From JBFHNV01 sp965365655 (GTDB lineage Bacteria; Pseudomonadota; Gammaproteobacteria; HK1), in the NCBI GenBank assembly GCA_965365655.1, contig CBDUCN010000191.1:1-10250 (forward strand): a stretch of DNA of 10,250 nt, in the 5' to 3' direction. Positions 1-6,686 of the stretch are shown here, piece after piece. Position 1 is the stretch's first letter; each line of letters begins with the position of its first letter. A program made the translations under genes and the position numbers. Below the pieces are notes generated by a model. That model did no database searches. It saw nothing but the letters and a program-made list of their open reading frames with translations, and was not told the origin of the DNA.

Positions 1-1331
1 TCGAACAGGCTCTCGTCCCTGGGCGGGGGCAGCGGCGACGCGTTCCATACCGCAGCCTCGACGGACCTGTCAAAAGCGCTGTTGCCGCTGCTCTCGATCA
101 CCTGCACGCCGATGACCGTACCACCCGGCGCCTGGGTGACCCGCAGCTGGCACTTGAGTCCCTTCGGCGCGGCCTTGGGACGGATCCACTTGCGCTCCAC
201 CGCACCCTTGATCTGAGCCGCGTACTGGGCGAGCTGCGCGCGCCGCAGCCGATCCTGCTCGCGCGCGAAGTCCGCCTGCTCCGCGGCGAGCGCCTCCTGC
301 ATCGCGAGCTCCGCCTCGCGCCGGCGCTGCGCCTCCTCGGCGCGCCGGCGCTTCTCTTCCGCGGCGCGGCGCGCCTCGTCGGCACGGCGCTTGGCCTCCA
401 GCGCCTTCTCGCGCTCCGCGTCCAGGCGCTTCTTCTCCGCCTCGGCGCGCGCGATGGCCTCACGCGCCTTGCGCGCCTGCTCCTCGATGCGCTGGCGCTC
501 CTCCTCGGCCCGACGCTTCTGCTCCTCGGCCTCGCGCTTCTGCTGTTCGGCCTGACGCTTCTCCTCCTCGGCGCGACGGCGCTGCTCATCGACCTGCTTC
601 TTTCTTGCCTCGGCCTGCGCGGCGGCCTCGCGTGCCTTGCGCGCCTGCTCCTCGCTGCGCCGGCTCTCCTCCGCGGCCTGGCGCTTCTCGGCCTCGGCCC
701 GGCGGCGCTGCTCCTCCGCCTCGCGGGCGCGCGCCTCGGCCTCCTGCCGACGCTCGAGCGCGCGGCGCGCCTCTTCCTCGGCGGCGCGCTTGCGCGCCTG
801 CTCCTGTGCCTGTGCCTCGCTCAGCTCGGCGAGACGCTGCTGCTCGCGCCGCTTGGCCTCGGCGATCGCCTGAAGGCGCGCGGCCTCCGCCTCGCGCTCG
901 CGCGCGACCGCCTCCTTCTCGCGCTCGATGCGCGCGAGGTCCTCGCGCTCTGCGTTGCGGCGCTGGCGCAGCGCGTCCAGGTCGCGCACCTGCTTCTCCT
1001 GCTCGCGCCGGAGCTGCTCCTGCACGGAGGCGAGCCGCTCTTCCTCGTTGCGACGCTCGGTGCGCGCACGCTCCGCCGACAGCTCGAGCTCGCGCTGACG
1101 CTCGCGCTCCTCGGCCTCGCGGCGGCGCTCGGCCGCCTCGAGCGCCTCGACCTGCTCGCGCACCGCGGACTCGTCCACTGCAATCGCCTGCACGGGCTGA
1201 GCGCTGGGCGGCGATGCGAGCTGCACCGTGCCGAGGTCCAGGCTCAGCACCAGCACCCCCACGAACGCGAGGTGCACCAGCACGGACAGCAGGCCCGCGC
1301 CCGCACGCTCGAGCACCTCGCCCGACGTCAC
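1..1331 (-). CDS. tolA: TolA, Tol-Pal cell envelope protein (C-terminal end cut by window edge)
   Basis: TolA is the inner-membrane anchored periplasmic rod that couples the TolQR proton-driven motor to TolB/Pal at the outer membrane during cell constriction. Start is GTG at 1331, overlapping the tolR stop as GTGA, with a GGAGG Shine-Dalgarno about 10 bases before it. 443 codons are present and the frame is open to position 1. Domain I (about 1-55) has one membrane helix (about 13-33) with the S16-x3-H20 pair matching the Ser/His motif that E. coli TolA uses to contact TolQ/TolR. Domain II (about 55-360) is a very long Glu/Arg/Ala/Gln/Lys-rich helix containing degenerate repeats. Domain III (from about 365, starting QYAAQIKGAVERKWIRP) ends in the conserved SSGNSAFDRSVEAAV and SPLPPP stretches, so only roughly the last 10-20 residues are missing. 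Domain III here shows one cysteine (in GLKCQL) rather than the disulfide pair of E. coli. tolB and pal would be expected beyond the left edge. Identification is firm. Confidence 0.95.
   Translation of the reverse strand, partial: MTSGEVLERAGAGLLSVLVHLAFVGVLVLSLDLGTVQLASPPSAQPVQAIAVDESAVREQVEALEAAERRREAEERERQRELELSAERARTERRNEEERLASVQEQLRREQEKQVRDLDALRQRRNAEREDLARIEREKEAVAREREAEAARLQAIAEAKRREQQRLAELSEAQAQEQARKRAAEEEARRALERRQEAEARAREAEEQRRRAEAEKRQAAEESRRSEEQARKAREAAAQAEARKKQVDEQRRRAEEEKRQAEQQKREAEEQKRRAEEERQRIEEQARKAREAIARAEAEKKRLDAEREKALEAKRRADEARRAAEEKRRRAEEAQRRREAELAMQEALAAEQADFAREQDRLRRAQLAQYAAQIKGAVERKWIRPKAAPKGLKCQLRVTQAPGGTVIGVQVIESSGNSAFDRSVEAAVWNASPLPPPRDESLF
312..803 (-). repeat. Degenerate internal repeats in the TolA helical stalk
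   Basis: Three successive segments of the TolA rod begin with EQARK: residues 177-227 (51 aa), 228-283 (56 aa) and 284 to about 340. The second and third share EEQARKAREA, and their DNA shares a 21-base identical stretch 168 bp (56 codons, eight heptads) apart (starting at 466 and 634 on the plus strand). Each unit continues with RRRAEEE/EKRQ-like blocks. This is seen directly. That it arose by in-frame tandem duplication is inference, because low-complexity Glu/Arg/Ala sequence converges easily. Confidence 0.55.
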
Positions 1332-1774
1332 CCGCCGGGCCCCTCCAGCGGGTCGGTCATCAGCCCCACGCTGGGCGCGCCGGCCTTCTGCAGCAACGTC
1401 ATCACGTACACGACGCGGCCGTAGGGCACGTCCTTGTCGCCGCGCACCACCACCGGGATCTCCGGGCGCTGGCGCAGCAGCGCGGCCGTGCGCGTGAGCA
1501 GCGTCTGCGCGTCGATGGGCGAATCCTTGTCGTCGCCGTAGTTGACGTAGTACTCGCCCGCCGCGGTCACGCTCACGACCAGCGGTTCCTGCTCGCGGGT
1601 GTCGATCACCTCGGCGTCGGCCTGCGGCAACGCGACCTTCACGCCCTGGGTGAGCAGCGGCGCAGTGACCATGAAGATGATCAGCAGCACGAGCATCACG
1701 TCGATGTAGGGCACGACGTTGATCTCGGACATCGGCTTGCGGCGCGGCGCGCGTCGTGACGCGTGCGCCTTCAT
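1328..1774 (-). CDS. tolR: TolR, Tol-Pal proton-channel subunit (ExbD/TolR family)
   Basis: TolR is the single-span inner-membrane subunit that, with TolQ, uses the proton motive force to energise TolA. The 148-residue product has a basic cytoplasmic N-terminus (residues 1-14), a membrane helix (about 18-40) with the family motif INVVPYIDVMLVLLIIFMV, and a periplasmic domain of about 100 residues with the conserved PVVVRGDKDVPYGRVV stretch. Asp25 lies where the essential membrane aspartate (Asp23 in E. coli TolR) sits. The ATG at 1774 is chosen because it overlaps the tolQ stop as ATGA, has AGGGAGA just upstream, and gives the usual family length. The same frame stays open to 2008, but that extension lies within tolQ and has no TolR-like sequence. 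The stop overlaps the tolA start by four bases, suggesting coupled translation. Identification is firm. Confidence 0.97.
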   Translation of the reverse strand: MKAHASRRAPRRKPMSEINVVPYIDVMLVLLIIFMVTAPLLTQGVKVALPQADAEVIDTREQEPLVVSVTAAGEYYVNYGDDKDSPIDAQTLLTRTAALLRQRPEIPVVVRGDKDVPYGRVVYVMTLLQKAGAPSVGLMTDPLEGPGG

Positions 1775-2448
1775 TCGCCGTCTCCCTGGCGCTCGAGGAT
1801 GGCGGTGAACTCCTCCTTGAAGATGTCGTAGCGCGTGTGCAGTCGCTCCACCTCGGTGGCGTACCGGTTGTACGCGATCACCGCGGGAATCGCGGCGAAC
1901 AGGCCCATCGCGGTCGCGATCAGCGCCTCGGCGATACCCGGCGCCACCATCGCGAGCGTCGCCTGCTGCACGTTTCCGAGCGCGCGGAACGAGTTCATGA
2001 TGCCCCACACGGTGCCGAACAGGCCGACGTACGGGCTCGTGGAGCCGACGGTCGCGAGAAATGGCAGGTGCAGCTCCAGCGCGTCCAGCTCGCGGTGCAT
2101 GCTGATGCGCATCGAGCGCTCGGTGGACTCGACGATCGCCGCGAGGCCGAGCTCCGGCTGCTGGCGGAGCTTCGCGAACTCGCGAAAGCCCGCGTGGAAG
2201 ATGCGCTCCATTCCCGTGAGCGGCCCGCCCCGGTGATCGATGCGCTTGAAGATGCTCACCAGGTCACTGCCGGACCAGAAGCTCTCCTCGAACGCGTCCG
2301 CCGAGCGCCGGGCACGGTTGAGTGCCGCGCGCTTGCGGAAGATCACGTACCAGGAAGCAAGCGATGCGGCGAGCAGCACCAGCATCACGATCTGCACCAG
2401 CACGCTTGCTTCGCTCACGAGCTGCACGACGGAGAGATCAGTCTTCAC
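1771..2448 (-). CDS. tolQ: TolQ, Tol-Pal proton-channel subunit (MotA/TolQ/ExbB family)
   Basis: TolQ is the three-span inner-membrane protein that forms the pentameric stator around TolR and contacts the TolA helix. The 225-residue product has predicted membrane helices at about 16-37, 128-150 and 166-193, with a large cytoplasmic loop between the first two. The conserved GLFGTVWGIM motif gives Thr146 and the third helix (AEALIATAMGLFAAIP) gives Thr179, matching the two channel threonines of E. coli TolQ (145 and 178). The start is GTG at 2448, inside the end of ybgC (11-base overlap), preceded by a GGAG at about seven bases. No ATG lies closer to the N-terminus than residue 22, which would remove the first helix. 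The stop overlaps tolR (ATGA). Identification is firm; the start is well supported. Confidence 0.97.
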   Translation of the reverse strand: MKTDLSVVQLVSEASVLVQIVMLVLLAASLASWYVIFRKRAALNRARRSADAFEESFWSGSDLVSIFKRIDHRGGPLTGMERIFHAGFREFAKLRQQPELGLAAIVESTERSMRISMHRELDALELHLPFLATVGSTSPYVGLFGTVWGIMNSFRALGNVQQATLAMVAPGIAEALIATAMGLFAAIPAVIAYNRYATEVERLHTRYDIFKEEFTAILERQGDGE

Positions 2449-2848
2449 GGCGAAGCTCCGGGATCAGGATCGGGGGGAGGGGGCAGGGGCGGAGGTCGGC
2501 ACGGTCCAGGCATCCCACCCGCAGCTCGGCGGTGCACAGCACCTCGTCGTCGCGCAGCACGCGCTGCGCCATCTGGAAGCTCGCCCGGCCCACCCGGCCG
2601 ATGCCGGCCTCCACGGCGAGCGCGTCGTCCAGCCTCGCCGGGCGGCGGTAGCGCACGTCGATACGCGACACCACCAGCACCACGCGCTCGTCGCGCGCGA
2701 GCCGCGTCGCCTCGAGACCGCGCGATCGTAGCCATTCGGTGCGAGCCCGCTCCATGAACTTCAGGTAACTGGCGTGGTAGACGATTCCGGCGGCGTCGGT
2801 GTCCTCGTAGTAGACGCGAACCGGCCAGCGGAAGGGCGGGGCGGTCAA
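2438..2848 (-). CDS. ybgC: YbgC, Tol-Pal-associated acyl-CoA thioesterase (hotdog fold)
   Basis: YbgC is a small cytoplasmic hotdog-fold acyl-CoA thioesterase nearly always encoded at the head of the tol-pal cluster; its link to Tol-Pal function is still unclear, with phospholipid metabolism proposed for the family. The 136-residue product has the family signature at residues 13-30 (YYEDTDAAGIVYHASYLK), with Asp18 at the position of the catalytic aspartate of E. coli YbgC, followed by the FMERARTEWLR helix. Length is normal (134 in E. coli). The start is TTG at 2848, overlapping the ruvB stop as TTGA. It is the only plausible start: an in-frame TGA lies two codons upstream and no ATG or GTG follows before the active-site motif. 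A rare start codon plus overlap suggests expression depends on translation of ruvB. Confidence 0.94.
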   Translation of the reverse strand: MTAPPFRWPVRVYYEDTDAAGIVYHASYLKFMERARTEWLRSRGLEATRLARDERVVLVVSRIDVRYRRPARLDDALAVEAGIGRVGRASFQMAQRVLRDDEVLCTAELRVGCLDRADLRPCPLPPILIPELRRED

Positions 2849-3885
2849 GAGTCAGGTTCCCGGCTCGCGAAGAGGTCCTGCGGGCCCGCCGGCACGTCGA
2901 GCCCGAAGTGCAGCCAGGCGCTGCGCGTGGCCTGGCGCCCGCGCGGGGTGCGCATCAGGTAGCCCTGCTGGATCAGGTACGGCTCGATCACGTCCTCGAT
3001 GGTGCCGCGCTCCTCGCCGATCGCCGCGGCCAGGTTGTCGATGCCCACCGGGCCGCCGTCGAACTTCTGCATCACCGCGAGCAGCAGCTTGCGGTCCATG
3101 ACGTCGAAGCCGGCGACGTCGACGTCCAGCATGTCCAGCGCGCGCTCCGCGGTCTCACCGTGGATGGTGCCGTCGCCCTTCACCTGCGCGTAGTCGCGGA
3201 CCCGGCGCAGCAGCCGGTTCGCGATGCGCGGCGTGCCGCGCGAGCGGCGCGCGATCTCCTGCCCGCCGTGCTCCGACAGGCTCACGCCCAGGATGCGTGC
3301 GGCGCGCGACACGATCAGCTCCAGCTCGGCTTGCGCATAGAATTCGAGGCGCTGCACGATGCCGAAGCGATCGCGAAGCGGCGACGTGAGCAGGCCCGCG
3401 CGGGTGGTGGCGCCCACCAGCGTGAACGGCGGCAGGTCGAGTTTGATGGAGCGCGCCGCGGGCCCCTCGCCGATCACGATGTCGAGCTGGTAGTCCTCCA
3501 TCGCGGGATAGAGGATCTCCTCGACCACCGGGTTCAGGCGGTGGATCTCGTCGATGAACAGCACGTCGCGGGGCTCGAGGTTCGTGAGCAGCGCGGCGAG
3601 GTCGCCGGAGCGCTCGAGCACCGGCCCCGAGGTCTGGCGCAGGTTCACCCCGAGCTCGTTCGCGACGATGTGCGCGAGCGTGGTCTTGCCGAGCCCGGGC
3701 GGTCCGAACACCAGCAGGTGATCCAGCGCCTCGCCGCGCGCCGCGGCGGCGCGGATGAAGATCTCCATCTGCTCGCGCATCACCGGCTGGCCCACGTACT
3801 CGTCGAGACGCTGCGGGCGAAGCGTCCCCTCCACGGGGTCCTCGCGCTCGGTGGCGAGCGACGTGATCAGCCGGTCCTGGGTCAT
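2845..3885 (-). CDS. ruvB: RuvB, Holliday-junction branch-migration ATPase
   Basis: RuvB is the hexameric AAA+ motor that, loaded by RuvA, drives branch migration of Holliday junctions in recombinational repair. The 346-residue product has the expected parts: N-terminal LRPQRLDEYVGQ, Walker A GPPGLGKT (61-68), Walker B LFIDEIH (109-115), sensor 1 around VGATTR (157-162), arginine finger region PLRDRFG (169-175), sensor 2 in GTPRIANRLLRRVRD (from 217), and a C-terminal winged-helix domain ending in GYLMRTPRGR. The ATG at 3885 gives MTQDRLI, matching the usual N-terminus. It begins 130 bp after the ruvA stop, so it is the least tightly coupled gene of the block. Its stop overlaps the ybgC TTG start. 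All catalytic elements are intact. Confidence 0.98.
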   Translation of the reverse strand: MTQDRLITSLATEREDPVEGTLRPQRLDEYVGQPVMREQMEIFIRAAAARGEALDHLLVFGPPGLGKTTLAHIVANELGVNLRQTSGPVLERSGDLAALLTNLEPRDVLFIDEIHRLNPVVEEILYPAMEDYQLDIVIGEGPAARSIKLDLPPFTLVGATTRAGLLTSPLRDRFGIVQRLEFYAQAELELIVSRAARILGVSLSEHGGQEIARRSRGTPRIANRLLRRVRDYAQVKGDGTIHGETAERALDMLDVDVAGFDVMDRKLLLAVMQKFDGGPVGIDNLAAAIGEERGTIEDVIEPYLIQQGYLMRTPRGRQATRSAWLHFGLDVPAGPQDLFASREPDS

Positions 3886-4015
3886 GCCTTCAAGGTCCGT
3901 GAATCGATGGTGCAGCGGCGGGCGTTCCGCGCGCGCAAGCCAGCGTGCAGCCTGCGCCCGGATGGTGGCGCGACGCGGGCAACGCGCGGGCGGATCCGGG
4001 TCGCTGCCCGCCCCA
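3886..4015 (-). other. 130-bp spacer between ruvA and ruvB, no gene recognised
   Basis: This is the only gap over 100 bp inside the minus-strand block. It is GC-rich. I see no conserved promoter hexamer pair, terminator with a T-run, or plausible small gene. Immediately before the ruvB ATG the sequence is CTTGAAGGC, a poor Shine-Dalgarno placed very close to the start. A weak internal promoter cannot be excluded. Confidence 0.4.
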
Positions 4016-4621
4016 TCAGCCGGCCATCGCCCGCAGCGCGAGACGCACGAGCTCCTCCGGCGGGCGGCCCTCGGCGTCCAGCGACGCGATCCGGCGGCTC
4101 GCCTCCTGCGGCTTGAGCCCCAGCGCGATCAGCGCGCTGACCGCCTCCGACACCGGGTCCTGCGCCGGCAGCGCGGCGGCGCCCGCTCCCGGCGCCGTCG
4201 CACCACCGGCCGCGGGGAGACCCTCGAGCCGGTCGCGCATCTCCATCACGACGCGCTCGGCGGTCTTCTTGCCGATCCCCGGCAGCCGCGTCAGGCTGGC
4301 GGTGTCGCCCTCGTGCACGCAGCGCGCGAAGGTCTCGCCGTCCATGCCGGAGAGGATCGCGAGCGCGACCTTGGCGCCGACGCCGTTCACCTTGAGCAGC
4401 GCGCGGAACACCTCGCGCTCGCGCTCGCGCGAGAACGCGAAGAGCTGGTGCGCGTCCTCGCGCACGATCAGGTGGGTGTACAGGCTCACCGGCTCGCCGG
4501 TGGCCGGCAGCTCGGCGAAGGTGCTCATCGGCGCTTCCAGCTCGTAGCCGACGCCGCCGACGTCCAGCAGCAGCGCGGGCGGGTGCTTGGCGCGCAGCAC
4601 GCCGGACAGCCAGCCGATCAC
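4016..4621 (-). CDS. ruvA: RuvA, Holliday-junction DNA-binding subunit
   Basis: RuvA binds four-way junctions as tetramers, holds them in a square-planar form and loads RuvB. The 201-residue product (203 in E. coli) starts with GTG at 4621, giving VIGWLSG, the usual RuvA N-terminus; this GTG overlaps the ruvC stop as GTGA. Domain I (1 to about 62) has the OB fold with LLLDVGGVGYEL and the acidic pin residues Glu55-Asp56, at the same positions as in E. coli. Domain II holds two helix-hairpin-helix motifs: VNGVGAKVALAIL (78-90) and LPGIGKKTAERVV (113-125). A flexible Ala/Gly/Pro linker (about 134-155) leads to the C-terminal RuvB-binding helices (SEAVSALIALGLKPQEA and on). A longer frame to 4681 exists, but its extra residues lie within ruvC and are not RuvA-like. 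Confidence 0.97.
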   Translation of the reverse strand: MIGWLSGVLRAKHPPALLLDVGGVGYELEAPMSTFAELPATGEPVSLYTHLIVREDAHQLFAFSREREREVFRALLKVNGVGAKVALAILSGMDGETFARCVHEGDTASLTRLPGIGKKTAERVVMEMRDRLEGLPAAGGATAPGAGAAALPAQDPVSEAVSALIALGLKPQEASRRIASLDAEGRPPEELVRLALRAMAG

Positions 4622-5121
4622 GATGCGCCCCCGGCGGCACGCGCGACCCGCGAGCGCGTCTCGCGCACGTGCGCGTGGCACACCGCCACCGCGAGCGCGT
4701 CGGCGGCGTCCGGCGACGGCATGCTGCTCAGTGCGAGCAGCGTCTTCACCATGTGCTGCATCTGCTGCTTCTCCGCGTGACCGCGACCGGTGATCGCCTG
4801 CTTGACCTCGTTCGGGGAGTACTCGAACAGCGTCAGCCCGCCGATCACCGCCGCCGTGATCGCGGCGCCCCGGGCCTGCCCGAGCTTGATCGCGGAGGCC
4901 GCGTTGCGGTGCATGAAGACCTTCTCCGCGGCGATCTCGCGCGGCGCGTGCTCGAGCACCACCGCCGCGACCGCGTCGTGGATCTGGCGCAGCCGATCGC
5001 CGAGGTCGTCACCGCGCACGTTGACCACGCCGCACGCCACGAAGCGCACCCGGGTGCCGCTCACGTCCACCACGCCGTATCCGGTGATCCGGGAGCCGGG
5101 GTCGATCCCCAGGATGCGCAT
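4618..5121 (-). CDS. ruvC: RuvC, Holliday-junction resolvase
   Basis: RuvC is the dimeric RNase-H-fold endonuclease that cleaves Holliday junctions symmetrically after RuvAB branch migration. The 167-residue product carries the full metal-binding catalytic set at the same numbers as E. coli RuvC: Asp7 (ILGIDPGS), Glu66 (AAEKVFM), Asp138 and Asp141 (SPDAADALAVA). The DNA-binding stretch HRNAASAIKLGQARG is also intact. The ATG at 5121 is chosen because it places Asp7 correctly; the frame stays open far upstream through yebC, but that sequence is not RuvC-like. The gene lies 86 bp after yebC and its stop overlaps the ruvA GTG, so ruvC and ruvA are probably translationally coupled. Identification is firm. 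Confidence 0.97.
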   Translation of the reverse strand: MRILGIDPGSRITGYGVVDVSGTRVRFVACGVVNVRGDDLGDRLRQIHDAVAAVVLEHAPREIAAEKVFMHRNAASAIKLGQARGAAITAAVIGGLTLFEYSPNEVKQAITGRGHAEKQQMQHMVKTLLALSSMPSPDAADALAVAVCHAHVRETRSRVARAAGGAS

Positions 5122-5165
5122 GCTTTCGATCGGTCGGCTCTCCGCGCAACTCGTGATGTGCCTCG

Positions 5166-5182
5166 CGGGGCGCACGGCCCCG
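5166..5182 (-). other. Small GC hairpin in the yebC-ruvC gap
   Basis: A six-base perfect stem (CGGGGC / GCCCCG) with a five-base loop lies 26 bases after the yebC stop. No T-run follows it on the minus strand, so it is not a convincing intrinsic terminator; it could attenuate or stabilise the transcript ends, or be chance in GC-rich DNA. Confidence 0.25.
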
Positions 5183-5207
5183 AACGGCACGGCTGCTCCG
5201 TACCCGG

Positions 5208-5951
5208 CTACAGCGTCGCCAGGATCTCCTCGGAGATGTCGGCGTTGGAGTACACCTCCTGCACGTCGTCCAGGTCCTCCAGGATCTCGAGCAGGCGCAC
5301 CATGCGCTCCGCGTCCTCCGCCTCCAGCGCGACCTGCGTCGCGGGGCGCATCGTGACCTCGGCGAACTCGGGCTCGAGCGACGCCCCCTGCATGGCCTCG
5401 TGCACCGCGGGGAAGTCGTCGGGGGAGGTCAGCACGTCCACCGAGCCGTCCTCGTTGGTCACCACGTCCTCGGCGCCTGCGTCCAGCGCCGCCTCCATGA
5501 TGCGGTCCTCGTCGCTGCCCGACGGGTAGCTCAGCTGGCCCACCTTCGCGAAAAGGTACGCCACCGAGCCGTCGGTGCCCAGGTTGCCGCCGCACTTCGT
5601 GAACGCGTGGCGCACGTCGGAGACCGTGCGGTTGCGGTTGTCCGTCATGCACTCGACCATCACCGCGACGCCGCCCGGGCCGTAGCCTTCGTAGCGCACC
5701 TCCTCGATGTCGCTCGCGTCCCCGTCGCCGGCGGCGCGCTTCACCGCCCGCTCGATGGTGTCCTTGGGCACGTTGCCGGCCATCGCCTTGTCCCATGCGA
5801 GGCGCAGGCGCGGATTGGCCGACGGGTCGGGCCCGCCCTGCTTCACGGCGATGGTGACCTCGCGGATGAGGCGGGTGAACAGCTTGCCGCGCTTCGCGTC
5901 CTGGGCCTTCTTGCGGTGCTGGATGTTGGCCCACTTGCTGTGGCCGGCCAT
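5208..5951 (-). CDS. yebC: YebC/PmpR/TACO1-family translation or regulatory protein
   Basis: The 247-residue product (246 in E. coli) matches the YebC/TACO1 family from end to end: N-terminal MAGHSKWANIQHRKKAQDAK, KGKLFTRL-like helix, the VPKDTIERAVKRA segment, GYGPGG (89-94) and TDNRNRT (103-109), and an acidic C-terminus. Family members were first described as DNA-binding regulators; TACO1 is a mitochondrial translational activator, and more recent work links bacterial YebC to relief of ribosome stalling, notably at proline-rich stretches. Which role dominates here is not shown by sequence. The ATG at 5951 is preceded by AGGA at six bases and by a good -10 element. It heads the minus-strand block leading to ruvCAB and tolQRA, as is common in gammaproteobacteria. 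Identification to family is firm. Confidence 0.96.
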   Translation of the reverse strand: MAGHSKWANIQHRKKAQDAKRGKLFTRLIREVTIAVKQGGPDPSANPRLRLAWDKAMAGNVPKDTIERAVKRAAGDGDASDIEEVRYEGYGPGGVAVMVECMTDNRNRTVSDVRHAFTKCGGNLGTDGSVAYLFAKVGQLSYPSGSDEDRIMEAALDAGAEDVVTNEDGSVDVLTSPDDFPAVHEAMQGASLEPEFAEVTMRPATQVALEAEDAERMVRLLEILEDLDDVQEVYSNADISEEILATL

Positions 5952-5989
5952 GGCGGGTCCTGTCCGGTGGCTGTGCTGGATGGTCGCGA

Positions 5990-5995
5990 ATTGTA
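5990..5995 (-). promoter_or_regulatory. Probable -10 element of the yebC promoter
   Basis: Reading the minus strand, TACAAT (one base off the TATAAT consensus) lies 38 bases upstream of the yebC ATG in otherwise very GC-rich DNA. The predicted transcript start would be near 5983, giving a leader of about 30 bases with an AGGA ribosome site. The -35 region 17 bases upstream is poor. This is the best promoter candidate for the whole yebC-ruv-tol block. Confidence 0.5.
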
Positions 5996-6161
5996 GCGAA
6001 TCGCCGTTCCTCCCGCGGCACGCGGGCGCCCGCACGGGCGGCCCGCCCGAGCGGCGCCGCGGGGCACGCCCGCGCCCGGCGTCGGCCCGGACGCGCGCCT
6101 CTTGACCACGGGGGCGCGAGCCCGGACGCTCTCGCCCCCCGCGTGCCGCCCGGTGACCGCA

Positions 6162-6686
6162 ATGCCCGAACGCCTCGTCCTTCGCTACGGCGACCCGCGC
6201 CTGCACCAGGTGTCGGCGCCCGTGGGCGCCTTCGACCCCGGCGCGCTGGACGCGCTGCTGGCGGATCTCTGGGACACCATGGAGGCGCGCGGCGGCATCG
6301 GCATCGCCGCACCGCAGATCGGGCAGTTCGTGCGCGTCGTGGTGTTCGGCCTCGAGCACAGCGAGCGCTACCCGCAGGCGCCGGCCATCCCGCGCACGGT
6401 GCTCGTGGACCCGGTGATCGAGCCCCTGGACGACACCCTGGTGGACGGCTGGGAGGGCTGCCTGAGCGTGCCCGGCATGCGCGGCCTGGTCGCGCGCCAC
6501 GAGCGCATCCGCTACTCCGGCCGCGACGCCCGCGGCGAGCCCTTCTCGCGCGAGGTCGACGGCTTCCACGCCCGCGTGGTGCAGCACGAGTGCGACCACC
6601 TGGACGGCGTGCTGTACCCGATGCGGGTGCGCGACCTGCGCCAGTTCGGCTTCGAGGAGGAGCTCCGCGCCGCGGAGCGCACGTGA
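6162..6686 (+). CDS. def: Peptide deformylase
   Basis: Peptide deformylase is the Fe(II)/Zn metallohydrolase that removes the formyl group from the initiator methionine of new proteins. The 174-residue product has all three family motifs: motif I GIGIAAPQ (45-52), motif II EGCLSVP (98-104) and motif III QHECDHLDG (141-149). Metal ligands Cys100, His142 and His146 and the catalytic Glu143 are present, so the enzyme should be active. The ATG at 6162 gives MPERLVLRYGDPRL, a normal N-terminus; a TTG at 6102 would add 20 residues that look unrelated to the family. The ribosome site is weak (GGTGA). The gene stands on the opposite strand from its conserved neighbours, is not next to fmt, and overlaps the next gene by four bases; it may be a second, accessory deformylase, but this cannot be told from the window. 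Confidence 0.93.
   Translation: MPERLVLRYGDPRLHQVSAPVGAFDPGALDALLADLWDTMEARGGIGIAAPQIGQFVRVVVFGLEHSERYPQAPAIPRTVLVDPVIEPLDDTLVDGWEGCLSVPGMRGLVARHERIRYSGRDARGEPFSREVDGFHARVVQHECDHLDGVLYPMRVRDLRQFGFEEELRAAERT

Noticed and set aside
312..803. CRISPR array or satellite interpretation of the repeated DNA in tolA
   Set aside because: Repeat spacing and mismatches follow codons of a continuous TolA reading frame; there are no uniform repeats with unique spacers.
605..1759. A long plus-strand open frame opposite tolA and tolR (384 codons)
   Set aside because: It is the antisense shadow of GC-rich genes; its product is low-complexity Arg/Pro/Ala with no domain, while the minus strand encodes clear TolA and TolR.
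1775..2008. Extended N-terminus for TolR inside tolQ
   Set aside because: The 78 extra residues match nothing in the family, and the ATG at 1774 has a ribosome site, an ATGA overlap and the correct family length.
2908..4116. Plus-strand 402-codon frame opposite ruvB
   Set aside because: Shadow frame: rich in Arg/Ala/His with no recognisable motif, opposite a fully conserved RuvB.
6102..6161. TTG start for the deformylase and a CTTGACC motif resembling the palindromic element arm
   Set aside because: The added residues are not deformylase-like, and seven shared bases without a second arm are expected by chance.
5952..6161. Possible small gene in the yebC-def divergent spacer
   Set aside because: No frame here has a ribosome site plus recognisable or natural-looking protein; the only feature I can support is the yebC -10 element.
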